Under the pieces are notes generated by a model, which saw only the letters and a program-made list of their open reading frames with translations, searched no databases and was not told the origin of the DNA. From Hypomesus transpacificus (lineage: Eukaryota > Chordata > Actinopteri > Osmeriformes > Osmeridae), in NCBI RefSeq assembly GCF_021917145.1, contig NC_061066.1, positions 1,699,333 through 1,763,332 of the forward strand: a DNA stretch of 64,000 nucleotides. The letters run 5' to 3'. Position numbers and translations under genes: made by a program. Positions 11,730-31,299 of the stretch are shown piece after piece; within the stretch, counting starts at the first letter, position 1, and each line of letters starts with the position of its first letter.

Positions 11730-14290
11730 AATTCAATGGCTATTGGTCTGGCACGGGGGGAGACTGTTAAACGGATGGAATGGAGTCTATTTTTTCCGTT
11801 ACCAAGTCTTGTCTACTCTCAGCTCCACCCATTTATCCCCCACAAGACCTCCATCCTGAACTTTGACCCTGGAACCCTCCCACCCACCCCTGATTCCCTC
11901 TTATCATTCCTTTCTAAGGACCGGAGGAGAGGCTATTTCAGACACACAACAGATGCACACACATGTTGCCTCCCATCAAGGGCCGCAGTGCATCCTCCTC
12001 ACACAAAGATTTATATAGGGATCCGAACTTTGTTAAAACAGTTAATACTTCTCCCTAGTGTTTGTTCCAACAGCACTTAGTCAAGAGAAAATAAATATGC
12101 ATGCAAAATTTACCAACATATTTTGTGTGTAGGCCAACTGGAAAATGTGATTTAGAAAATAGTTTTCCTTTCACACAAAATGATACTGCTGCTACACACT
12201 GTTTCAATATTGCTCACAAGCAAATACATTCTTCAAAGCTTGGCAACTGGCAAAAGGTTCATTACAATATTTAAACTACCCTGAGCAGGCTCATAAAAAA
12301 AAAAGAGGATTTACAAACTTCCCACAGCAATTTGACATACTTTCCTAACTGAACCAAATTAACTGAAATCAAATCGGTACCTTCACATGCTAATACCTTT
12401 GTTGAAAAACATCAACAAATGTAATAGCTACTTTTCATTTCAACTTGGCCTTTTATACCAATTTCTCTGAAGAAAGAAAAGGTTTTCCTTGAGTAACCTG
12501 AAAGGTAGGACAAGTAGGACCTGTACAATTATTCAAATCATGTATTTGACCGCTTTCCATGTGTTCCAAAGGACAATTATCACCCAGTAAAAATGTCAGT
12601 TGAAAAGATACCTCCTGACAAGAACAATGACATCCAAGTTGAGCAATTGCTTCGCCCGTCTCCACTTTGGAATGTACTTAAAACATTCTTGCAATTAGAG
12701 AAGGCGGCTTTCAGCACGCTGGATTAAAAAGTAATTGCTGCCTCTCGTGTTTACATCTCAGCCTAACTGCAACAATAGAATGCTAATGTAAAGTACTGAA
12801 TTATTCAGCTCTTGAGTTGCAGACACTCAAATGGAAAATTGCTGTTTTCCTGCATGGATAATTGACAAACAGGTGCTGTGTGGTGTCTGCGGCTAATGAA
12901 CTTGGGGAATTCTTGTGAACTTTTCAGTGTAAAACAATCCTGTTTAGGAAACAGAGGCCATTTTTAAACATTGAGTCATCTAGGGGGGAAGAGTTTTCCT
13001 TTAAAACCAGGCTGTGGCTGTTTACCAATGGGAGGTTGGAAAGAAGATGTCAAGATTCTCAAATACTAAAGGAAACAATGTACACAATGTAATTCTCCTG
13101 CAAACAGCATTAGACATCCAACAAAATCCCAACCATGTGCCATAATATTGAATGCTACCATTCTACAGACTTTTAGTAACGTAACAGGACACGCATCCAC
13201 AGATTTCAACACACACTACTGAAGCCCAAGGTTTACAATTATTTCCACAGTAGTTGGTGGTACGGATACAGTAGGCTGTATTTTGTTGAACCAAGAAGTA
13301 CAGCCCTACAGCACTCAACACAGCCCTAGCAATCCATAACATGTGGCTAACAGGTGGTCTAACTTTAATAAAGATTACACAGTTGGGACGAAACAAATGT
13401 CCATAAATAGAAGCACAGAAGCTTCAAATGACCTGCACTGTTGAACTCCCCCCATGTAGCCCCACCTCATGTCATATGTAGCTCTTTGCAGGGGCATAGG
13501 TTTCATGTCCCTCCCGCCCACTTCTTGCAAAAGGCCAATCTGTCCCCTTCTTCACACAGTTTTTATTAAGAAAATGATATACTTTATTTTATTGTATGTC
13601 ATATATTATACAATATTATATTATATTATATTTATGAAAAACTGCTGAACCCGCCCACATTTGAAAACAAACCTATGCCCCTTGCTCTTTGATTAAGCCA
13701 TTGATTCTTAAACAAATACTTCTTATATATTAAATATTAAAACTACTTCCTCTGTGATTGTACTGTAAAGTTACATTGAAATATTCCATACAAGATCATG
13801 TGATGGATTTTTATAATCTGCTCCAATTGAGACAACCCAACCTGTGATTCCATCAGTTTATGATCAAGTCAAGTTGTTCTCTAAAAAGACGGGAGATAGT
13901 GCCCTCATCTGGTCAAAATACACGATAGCAACACATTTACTGTGCATTAAATGCTGATTGGGAAAGTATACTCTCTTCTTTAACAATGCAATGCAACCAA
14001 GTGTCTCCTCTCACTCCTCGTCAACACCACTCACCCTGTCTTTTAGATCCTCACTAGAACCCTGTCTATACAATAATAGCGTTCTCTTATACCTATTTCG
14101 GCCGTATTGTACGTCATAAAATACATGTATTTAGATGTTATATCATTTTGCCAAGTCATAGCAACTCATAAGCAGCTAGGTCACCACAGTGTCCATGTGA
14201 TGTCACACAGAAGCGGTGCACGTGTAGGACGGTATACGGTACGTTTGATTTTCAAAGATTTCTCCGCATGGGCGGTGTTTGCTTGCTAGG
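11730..14290. other. Intergenic stretch between the troponin T gene and mterf2
   Basis: AT-rich, no gene recognised. It contains the complete hAT-type element at 13489-13683. Open frames here are short and unsupported. Confidence 0.5.
13489..13683. mobile_element. Non-autonomous hAT-type element (MITE), 195 bp
   Basis: The element begins CAGGGGCATAGGTTT and ends AAACCTATGCCCCTT, 15-bp terminal inverted repeats that differ only at the outermost base. It is flanked on both sides by the identical 8-mer GCTCTTTG (13481-13488 and 13684-13691), a target-site duplication of the length made by hAT transposases. The CAGGG-type end also fits hAT. The interior is AT-rich with no coding capacity, so it must have been moved in trans. 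Confidence 0.85.
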
Positions 14291-15082
14291 CTTACTCTAT
14301 TGGTTAAAATAAATAAACTGCGCATTTGTGGATACCCTGTAATTTAAATGAAAATGCTGTTACGAAAGCCGTGTGGCATGGACTGTTTCTGTCCTCGGGT
14401 ATGTAACAGCACACAAATGTAGCCTACAGATTGACAGATCATTTGTTTAAAACCAGGTAAACTATTCTATTCAGTTTACTTGTGAATTATGCAAGGTATA
14501 AGTAGGACGTAATGTTTTGATTGTAGCCAAGGTCGTCTGCTTAATATGTATGTTTTTTTTAGGTGAAAAAATAAATAGCTTTTAGTTTTGAATCGCTTTA
14601 GTAGTTTAATGTCTTATGACGGTTATATAAATCAACAACAACAACATGCATGTGTCTGTAGCCTGAGAATATCGTATGTTTGTTCGTGGAATGTTACATT
14701 GGTGCATAGTGGAGCTTTGGTACACGGTGTTCCCAACTCTATGCCCATGACTTGATCCATGGCGTAGGTTTAGGGGGGGACGCTAGGGACAAGTCCCCAC
14801 CAATATTTTAAGATGACAACATTTTCCTCACCAATATTTTAGCGCAATATTTTAGTCCCTACCAAAGCTGAGACCAAACCAAAGCCCTTGTTGCTCACCC
14901 TGGTACAATTGGCCACCTCAAACATGTTATACTTGATTTAGTTATGTTTATTTTGCTAACCCTTTTGCAGTCATACATTTAGACATTTTAAAGACAACAG
15001 CTATGCATTTGTAGAAATAAATCTTTAACGTGAATGTACATCTCTCAAAGGTCACGTATTCTGTGAATCCAGCAGCTCAACA
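14291..15082 (+). promoter_or_regulatory. Candidate promoter, 5' UTR exon and 5' UTR intron of mterf2
   Basis: An inverted CCAAT box (ATTGG) lies near 14300. A possible donor CTCGG|GTATGT near 14398 and acceptors near 15050 and 15072 suggest a short non-coding first exon, an intron of about 0.65 kb, and a second exon starting just before the ATG at 15083. This is inferred from splice signals alone. Confidence 0.35.
14759..14880. repeat. Decayed repeat related to the hAT-type element
   Basis: It starts GGCGTAGGTTT, resembling the GGGGCATAGGTTT end of the intact element at 13489, and contains the duplicated word CACCAATATTTTA. No matching right end or target duplication was found. Confidence 0.35.
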
Positions 15083-16219
15083 ATGTTCCGTGCCACAACT
15101 GCCTCCTTATGTGTGTACTGCCAGAGGATGAGGGTCTTCAACTCTCCTAGCGGGGCTCCCTCTTCAACCCTGACCAGCAAGCGCCCCGAGAATCAACAGA
15201 CAGTGGACTCACTCTACAACCTGTCAGTGGACATCCGCAAGGTGCGCAAGTTCAAGGGTTGGGTCCTGTCAGAGAACCTGGCGTACGTATGCGAGACAGC
15301 CGACTTGCTGAGAGACATGGGGGCCGACACTGCCGTTATCGCCACGGTACTGGAGACCCACCCCGAAGCGGTTCTGTGTCGGCCAGTGGACGTTGCTGCC
15401 CAGCGGGACCTGTGGGCCACCGTGTGCCCCAACCGCCGCAAACTGGTGGGAATCATCGAAAAGTTTCCTGCCTCTTTCTTTACACTGACTCACCACACCA
15501 ACCAGCGGGCCAACATCCAATACTTCCAGAGCCTTCGCCTCAGCAAGCGAATCATCGGCAAGCTGATGGCCAGTGCCCCCCAGAGCTTTAGCCGACCTGT
15601 GGAATGCAACCAGGAAGTGATCAACACGCTGCGGGACACCTACCTGGACCTGGGAGGGGACGAGGGCAACCTGCGGGTCTGGCTCCAGAAGCTGCTGAGC
15701 CAGAACCCCTACATCCTGTTGCGTCCTGCCGAGGCCTGGAGGGACAGCCTGGGCTTCCTGAGGGAGCAGGGCTTCTCCACAGAGGAGCTCCTCAGACTGG
15801 TGTCCAGCCTCCGGGCCTCCATCGCAGAGCTCCAGCCGGCAGCCATGCGCCAGGCGCTGGACTACACTCAGGGGGCGCTACAGCTCTCCCACGTGGAGCT
15901 AAGGGTGACGGTGCTGCGCTGCCCCGCGCTCCTGTACTACTCCGTGCCCACCTTGGCGGGTCGCCTGCAGGGACTGCTGGATGTGGGGGTGAGCATGGAG
16001 CAAGTGAAGGAGACACCCAACGTGCTGGAGCTCACCCCGCAGATCGTTCTGTACCGTATCCAGAAGCTTGGGTCCTACGGGTATGACGTGAGGGGTGGCA
16101 GCCTGGACGTTTTTGTCGGTACAAAGAAGGACTTTGAGATGAGCTACAGCAAACTGCATCTCAGGCAACAAAGGCCTCTCTTCAACCCTGTTGCTCCTCT
16201 TAGATCTGCTGAAGAGTGA
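15083..16219 (+). CDS. mterf2: Transcription termination factor 2, mitochondrial (MTERF2)
   Basis: MTERF2 (MTERFD3) is a mitochondrial-matrix member of the mTERF family, made of helical mTERF repeats that bind mtDNA and influence mitochondrial transcription. The frame encodes 378 residues against about 385 in human. The first ~35 residues are rich in Arg/Ser/Thr and poor in acidic residues, as expected of a mitochondrial presequence. Blocks I recognise from human MTERF2 include the SVDIRKVRK/KGWVLSE region (about 49-66), WLQKLLSQNPYILL (about 205-218), RCPALLYYSVP (about 279-289), ETPNVLELTPQIV (about 311-323) and a near-identical RPLFNPVAPL close to the end. The uninterrupted coding exon is usual for this gene. 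It lies next to cry1 as in mammals, although an MHC class I-like gene now sits between them. Confidence 0.96.
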   Translation: MFRATTASLCVYCQRMRVFNSPSGAPSSTLTSKRPENQQTVDSLYNLSVDIRKVRKFKGWVLSENLAYVCETADLLRDMGADTAVIATVLETHPEAVLCRPVDVAAQRDLWATVCPNRRKLVGIIEKFPASFFTLTHHTNQRANIQYFQSLRLSKRIIGKLMASAPQSFSRPVECNQEVINTLRDTYLDLGGDEGNLRVWLQKLLSQNPYILLRPAEAWRDSLGFLREQGFSTEELLRLVSSLRASIAELQPAAMRQALDYTQGALQLSHVELRVTVLRCPALLYYSVPTLAGRLQGLLDVGVSMEQVKETPNVLELTPQIVLYRIQKLGSYGYDVRGGSLDVFVGTKKDFEMSYSKLHLRQQRPLFNPVAPLRSAEE

Positions 16220-16610
16220 ATGTAAAACTGACCATATCGGCTAACTAACTGTTGCACTGCACTGTAGCTATTTAACAGGAGTTTTGGTGTTCCGGGTTTT
16301 ACAGTGAAACAAAATTGTTAATATGTAGACCGAATGGTCTGCAGTGACATAGATCAGTGAGGCTTTGTTAGGAGAATGTTATAGCATTCTTTGGAGGTTT
16401 TATTTACTCCTCTAATATTAGCAACAACTTGAAGATAATTTGAGTTGTCACAGCACATAAAACAATGTCTCCTGCACCTAATGGTTGTGTATGAAGTTGA
16501 CTGATATCTGCCAACTGAAGATTGTATCCAAACAGGAACAGTGCAGAAGATCTAGAGTGCTACACTATTGGAGACTTTGTTGTAAATAAAAGGATGTTGG
16601 ATTCCAGTTT
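16220..16610 (+). other. mterf2 3' UTR
   Basis: The canonical signal AATAAA lies at 16585-16590, about 370 nt past the stop codon, predicting cleavage near 16605-16615. The opposite strand carries its own AATAAA at 16608-16613, so the two convergent genes may overlap at their ends. Confidence 0.55.
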
Positions 16611-16948
16611 ATTGTAATGTCCCATGCTTTCACGTATTATAAAACAGTACATTTAGGCAGTACAGTAGGCCTAAACAGGTTATTAGGAATAGGCTGAATT
16701 CCACAAAAGGTAAGGAAATGATACAATTGCCATAATTTGTTATGCCTATGAACTGAACAATTAAACCCTCTGGAATAAGACCATGCACAATTATATCTTA
16801 TTCCAAAAACATTGAGTAAACGATGACAATAAGATCCTCATTGCTTTCTTATATATATTATTTTTTACATGATTCATATCAGTATGTGATGGTGATCCCT
16901 GTTTCATAGTGACTGTACTAGCAGACTGTTTCCACATTTACAGGACTT
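16608..16948 (-). other. Candidate 3' UTR of the MHC class I-like gene
   Basis: Reading the minus strand past the stop codon at 16949, the first canonical AATAAA I find is the reverse complement of TTTATT at 16608-16613. It faces the mterf2 signal about 20 nt away. Confidence 0.4.
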
Positions 16949-18768
16949 TCATTCCGCACGTCTTTTCCCATAGAATTCTAAATCATACTTTTCTTTGTCT
17001 TCTAGTGCAATTGTTTCCTTCAAAAGCTTTTCATTATCCTTGTATTTCTCCGGTATGTTAGAACCATAAATCATAGAAGCAAGAACTGACTTGAGCTCAG
17101 GTGATATGTGATCTGCAGTCAACCTGTGCAACTCAAAATCAACCCTGGGTTCAATCCTTTGCTTTTTGCATATGACTGTTGAGAGGGATCAGAAAGAAAT
17201 CAATGTTGAATATATAGTTTTAATAAAGTTGCAAACTAGGAAATCTATGAATTAATATTTGTATAAGATGTTCTCACCATGCTTAACCACAAAGTAGACC
17301 AGAGCCAGAATCACAACACAGATGATTACGATGAGTTTTAAAGTAAACTCCTTCCACTCTGAAAATGTGTTTCCTGGTGGACTAATGTCTCCATGATCAA
17401 GAGTGAGACCATCTGTAAAAAAGATCCACATTAATCCAAGAAAAGTCCATCTTCATTTTTGAAGGAAACATTTTCAGGGTCATAAAAGGACAGAGATCTG
17501 AAGATACCAATGTATTCACTACAATGTATTTTTTCAAACATCTCACCCCACAAAACAGAGATGATGTTCTTAATGGTATGGACTTCACAACGGTAGCTCC
17601 ATGTCTTCATGTATTTGTCGTTTAAGAGCTCCATAGTCACTCTTATCAGGATTGATCCTTTTCCTAAGTGCAAAGGTCCAACGGTTCTCACCTGATCCAT
17701 CACAGACCCATTTCTGGTCAACAGGACCTTCTGTATTGAGAGGTCAGTGCTTGTAACATGACACCTGAGAGACACTCTGTCATTTTGAGGAAATGGTTTA
17801 CCAAAGATGTTTATGTCTGGAGAAAATCAAAGAACAAATGATCCAGTAAAATTTAAACATTAGATTCTTATTTTTTGTTTTGACATGTAATGTATTAAAT
17901 AAGACACCTGTATTAGTAGCAATCATTTCTTGTCTTCTCTTCAGAATAAGCACAAGTAACGAAGGACAATCATCCTTCAGAAACCAAACTAGTTTGTTTT
18001 TATGAATATCTCCTGAATTCCATTTCCGTTCTATGGGAACTGCCAGTGGAGATTCTGATTTCCATGTCCGTGAGTTGGAATCGAAGGATAGGAAGTCTGT
18101 TCCATTGACACCCCAGTTATCAAATGTAGAGTTGGACTCTTGGTCTGATGAGTAGGTGCAGCCACTTCGTCTCTGGATTAAATCTGGGAAGGGTAAATAA
18201 TAATAAATAAATGGTAATATAATGAAATTCTTCGAAAATAGATAGATTTTTGGGTAAACATGAAGTTAAACCAACATTGGCTTTAGACATATCCTGCCAC
18301 CTCGCAGCAATACTGTACACAATATTTAAAATAGAGAGTTCAAACAGCTCACCCACTCCCATGTTGGTTAAATGAGATATTTCCATAAATGAATTCCTAA
18401 AGTCCCAAACTTCATTAGAACAGTCTTGGATGCTCTCTTGCAATTTCAAGTTGAAAGATGGTTGATTGTCTTCAAAGGTTCGTCTGAGCTCTTCACCAGA
18501 ATTGGCAGTCTCACAGTGAGAGATAGAAATCCCGTCAAACATGATCACTTGCTGGTATTGGGATTGGTTTCCAGGCTTTGAAAACATTATTGATAAGAAC
18601 TCCAAAGTGTGGACTTCTGAATGTGAAATGCAATATTTAGGATTAATCACAAGAGTTTACAGTAATTTAAGATGAAAAACACAATATTAGTTAAATGGAC
18701 AGCTTACCACTTTCTGCTGCTGATATCAAAAGACTTATGCACAACAGAATCATCCAAATCCACTTCAT
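16949..18768 (-). CDS. MHC class I-like alpha chain, six exons, probably non-classical
   Basis: Exons (minus): 18768-18708, 18616-18353, 18183-17908, 17816-17547, 17412-17278, 17175-16949; all introns are GT-AG and phase 1, giving 410 residues. Domains: signal peptide 1-20, alpha1 21-108, alpha2 109-200, alpha3 IgC1 201-290, connecting piece and membrane helix 291-335 (core VIICVVILALVYFVV), cytoplasmic tail 336-410. The alpha2 cysteine pair (GCTY ... DDCPS) and the alpha3 pair (LRCHV ... YRCEV) are present, with four N-glycosylation sequons (NQS, NST, NGT, NGS). Conserved KW at the 146/147 equivalents is kept, but equivalents of Tyr7, Thr143, Tyr159, Trp167 and Tyr171 are Phe, Ile, Phe, Leu and Ile by my hand alignment. 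Classical peptide display is therefore unlikely; a ligand, receptor-ligand or HFE-like role is open. The roughly 75-residue tail is long for the family. I cannot place it in a named teleost lineage. Confidence 0.85.
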
Positions 18769-19000
18769 AGTTGAAACTCCCAAAATAACAAAATATAACT
18801 TTTGCATCAGCAAGTGTGTCTGTGTAGCTGTCAACATGCAAGTCTGCTAGAATGAAAACTATTTCTAGTGTTTTGGAGGAAGTGTTTTAAAAGTTGTTCA
18901 ACCTGAATACAAATAATCTTGGCACTGACTTTGTAGATAAATATTCATAGGATTTTGTTTAAAGTGACAATTTATTTTAGATAAAACGCGAGTCATATGT
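18769..19000 (-). other. Upstream flank of the MHC class I-like gene
   Basis: The short spacer between the predicted cry1 3' end and the class I start codon must hold the promoter. An AT-rich TATA-like word lies only about 20-30 nt before the ATG. I found no convincing interferon-response or SXY-type motif by eye. Confidence 0.3.
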
Positions 19001-20123
19001 ATATTCACATTTTTTTATTAAACAAGCACATCGTAAAAGAACAACTATTTTTTACGTGAAGCAAGATTCTCTGGTGTGGTACACAAGGGTTATTACACGG
19101 AAGAGAAAACAGACCAGAAGCTCTACGTTTCACCAGTCCTCAATGACCAGAAATATGGGCACAGGATTTGACTCCTGAATAAATATGAGACAGGATTTAG
19201 GAACAAGAGAGAAGTGACAGATGTGTGAAAAGCAGATATTAGGAAAAGTAAGAGAGGGACAGCGAGGTTAAAGGAACAACACCAACAGGGAAAGAATAGG
19301 CTGAAGAGAGCTTTCAAAAAAAATGTCACCATCTAGACAGTCTATAAATGCTTACACTTTTATCAAACTTTTCATAAAGAACAGAAATCAGTCCACAATG
19401 ATTATTTATATAAAAAATATATCAATGGGTCTATGACTACATAAGAAAGAAACACAATATCAAATATACAGGATGCATGTGAGCAGAAATCATCAAATTC
19501 ATTATGTACACAAAGATGTTGTCCCAGAAAAACTGTAACATCCCAACGCTGTTGATAATGTAGAATGTTACAGTAGGTTTATTCAGTCACAGTGCCGGAA
19601 CACCGCTGAAATATTGTAAAGTTTGTAAGTCTGTGTGATAACATACAGTCCCAAGCCTTGACAAACGTGTTTGCTTGAAGATGGGATACAGTGCTCTTTC
19701 TGGAAGTGTGTGTTCCATTCTGTTACAGGTATACAGAAAGTCTGTTGTCTGTCTTACAGTCCATTTTGTGTCCTCCAGGTACGCTGTTTACCAGTCACTA
19801 GGGGTTGAAAGTCGGAACACACCCCTGTGAAATGAAAATAAGAGTTTCAAGAGTAAGAGTTTCAAATTACAGGTAAAACAACAACACACCTTTTCTCAGA
19901 ATGTTAACTGGTAGCAAACCACATCTTGATTAACACCTTGCAGAACACGTTTGCATTGCAAAGCAGAGGGTGTACTAGGCCACTATGAGTGTTGTGATTG
20001 TTAAGTTCAACCTAATAAAAACAAACATTTGAATACACAAGTTTAATGTACCTCTCTTAACATAACAGCATACAGAGCAACAGACTCATTTGTGTAGGTA
20101 TCTGTAATTCTGTTATCACCTCT
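19000..20123 (-). other. cry1 3' UTR, probably with one 3' UTR intron
   Basis: Just after the TAG (20126-20124) there is a donor AGAG|GTGATA with the exon ending at 20120. A good acceptor, pyrimidine-rich and ending TTTCACAG, places the next exon at 19824. The final exon would run to a minus-strand AATAAA (reverse complement at about 19012-19017). The stop codon lies within 5 nt of the proposed junction, so nonsense-mediated decay would not be expected. Confidence 0.45.
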
Positions 20124-30370
<10,247 letters not shown>

Positions 30371-30634
30371 TACTCAACTGGACGAGTTCTTTTAAGTTGC
30401 AAGTGTCTTTTTAGTCAAGTCTTATTCAGATACTTGTGGCGATGTTCTTCTGGGCGTCGAATTCATGTAAACAAAACAAAACTCGAAGACGCAAATCTAA
30501 CTCAAATCAACTTAGCCTAATGCAAAGATTACCAGAAAAATCCACTTATCAACCTTGCTCTAATAAAACATTTTCCATTATTTCGAAAAATTTGGAAACT
30601 GGCGACTGCTGAACCATTTGGCCGAGAGAGAGCT

Positions 30635-30640
30635 CACGTT
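30635..30640. promoter_or_regulatory. E'-box upstream of cry1
   Basis: CACGTT, the non-canonical E'-box used by CLOCK-BMAL1 in mammalian Cry1 and Per2, lies 265 bp upstream of the start codon, inside the likely core promoter or 5' UTR. Confidence 0.45.
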
Positions 30641-30920
30641 CTCCTGCACTGCAAAGCGATACTCGACTGGCTTTAGGACCTTGCTTGCTGGGAAACAATC
30701 GACAGAGTTGGTTGTTGTATAACTTGTTTTCTGAATAATGAAATTATTCATAAAATGTTTACGAGGTTAAAACTGCACTATACTATATCAACATGTGCAA
30801 AACAAATATATAACCACATACCGTAACTCTCTAATAAATAAAGCACCGCTTGCACTCGCTGTTAAGGTAATAGGGACCGTTGCTTGTCTTGTGGCTCCTT
30901 TCGATCAAGGAAAAAAGTGG

Positions 30921-30928
30921 TTATGTAA
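30921..30928. promoter_or_regulatory. D-box upstream of cry1
   Basis: TTATGTAA matches TTATGYAA and lies about 550 bp upstream of the start codon. In zebrafish, D-boxes mediate light induction of clock genes; in mammals a D-box drives daytime Cry1 expression. Confidence 0.5.
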
Positions 30929-31196
30929 ATATAACCTACAGACTATTAGTTATCTTGATCCTGTGGACAAATACAAAACTTCACTGCAGTTACATCCACG
31001 TTTTAAAAAATCGTAGACTCCGTTTAAGAATTGGAATGTTTGAGAATCGTCTATGGCCTATGTTGCATGATCGACACTGGCATGTAAGTAGTGTAACCCT
31101 CACCGCACCTCTTCAATAATCCCACCCACTATGTGCGCACTTCGAAGACAGCATTGCAATTGGCCCATATTTCTATTTACGTAGTTCCTCCGCTGT

Positions 31197-31202
31197 CACG
31201 TT
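31197..31202. promoter_or_regulatory. Second E'-box upstream of cry1
   Basis: CACGTT about 830 bp upstream of the start codon. Confidence 0.3.
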
Positions 31203-31299
31203 TCTGTAGCGTGGATCTTCCTCATGTCCTCTTGAAAACACTCCCAAGGTTGTTTTTATTAGATTCGCTTTATTATGATATATATATGTATCTGTTCAA

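Noticed and set aside
15259..16171. Several frames overlapping mterf2 on both strands (up to 160 codons)
   Set aside because: They lie within the clearly recognised MTERF2 coding exon and have Pro/Gly/Ala/Arg composition typical of alternative-frame shadows.
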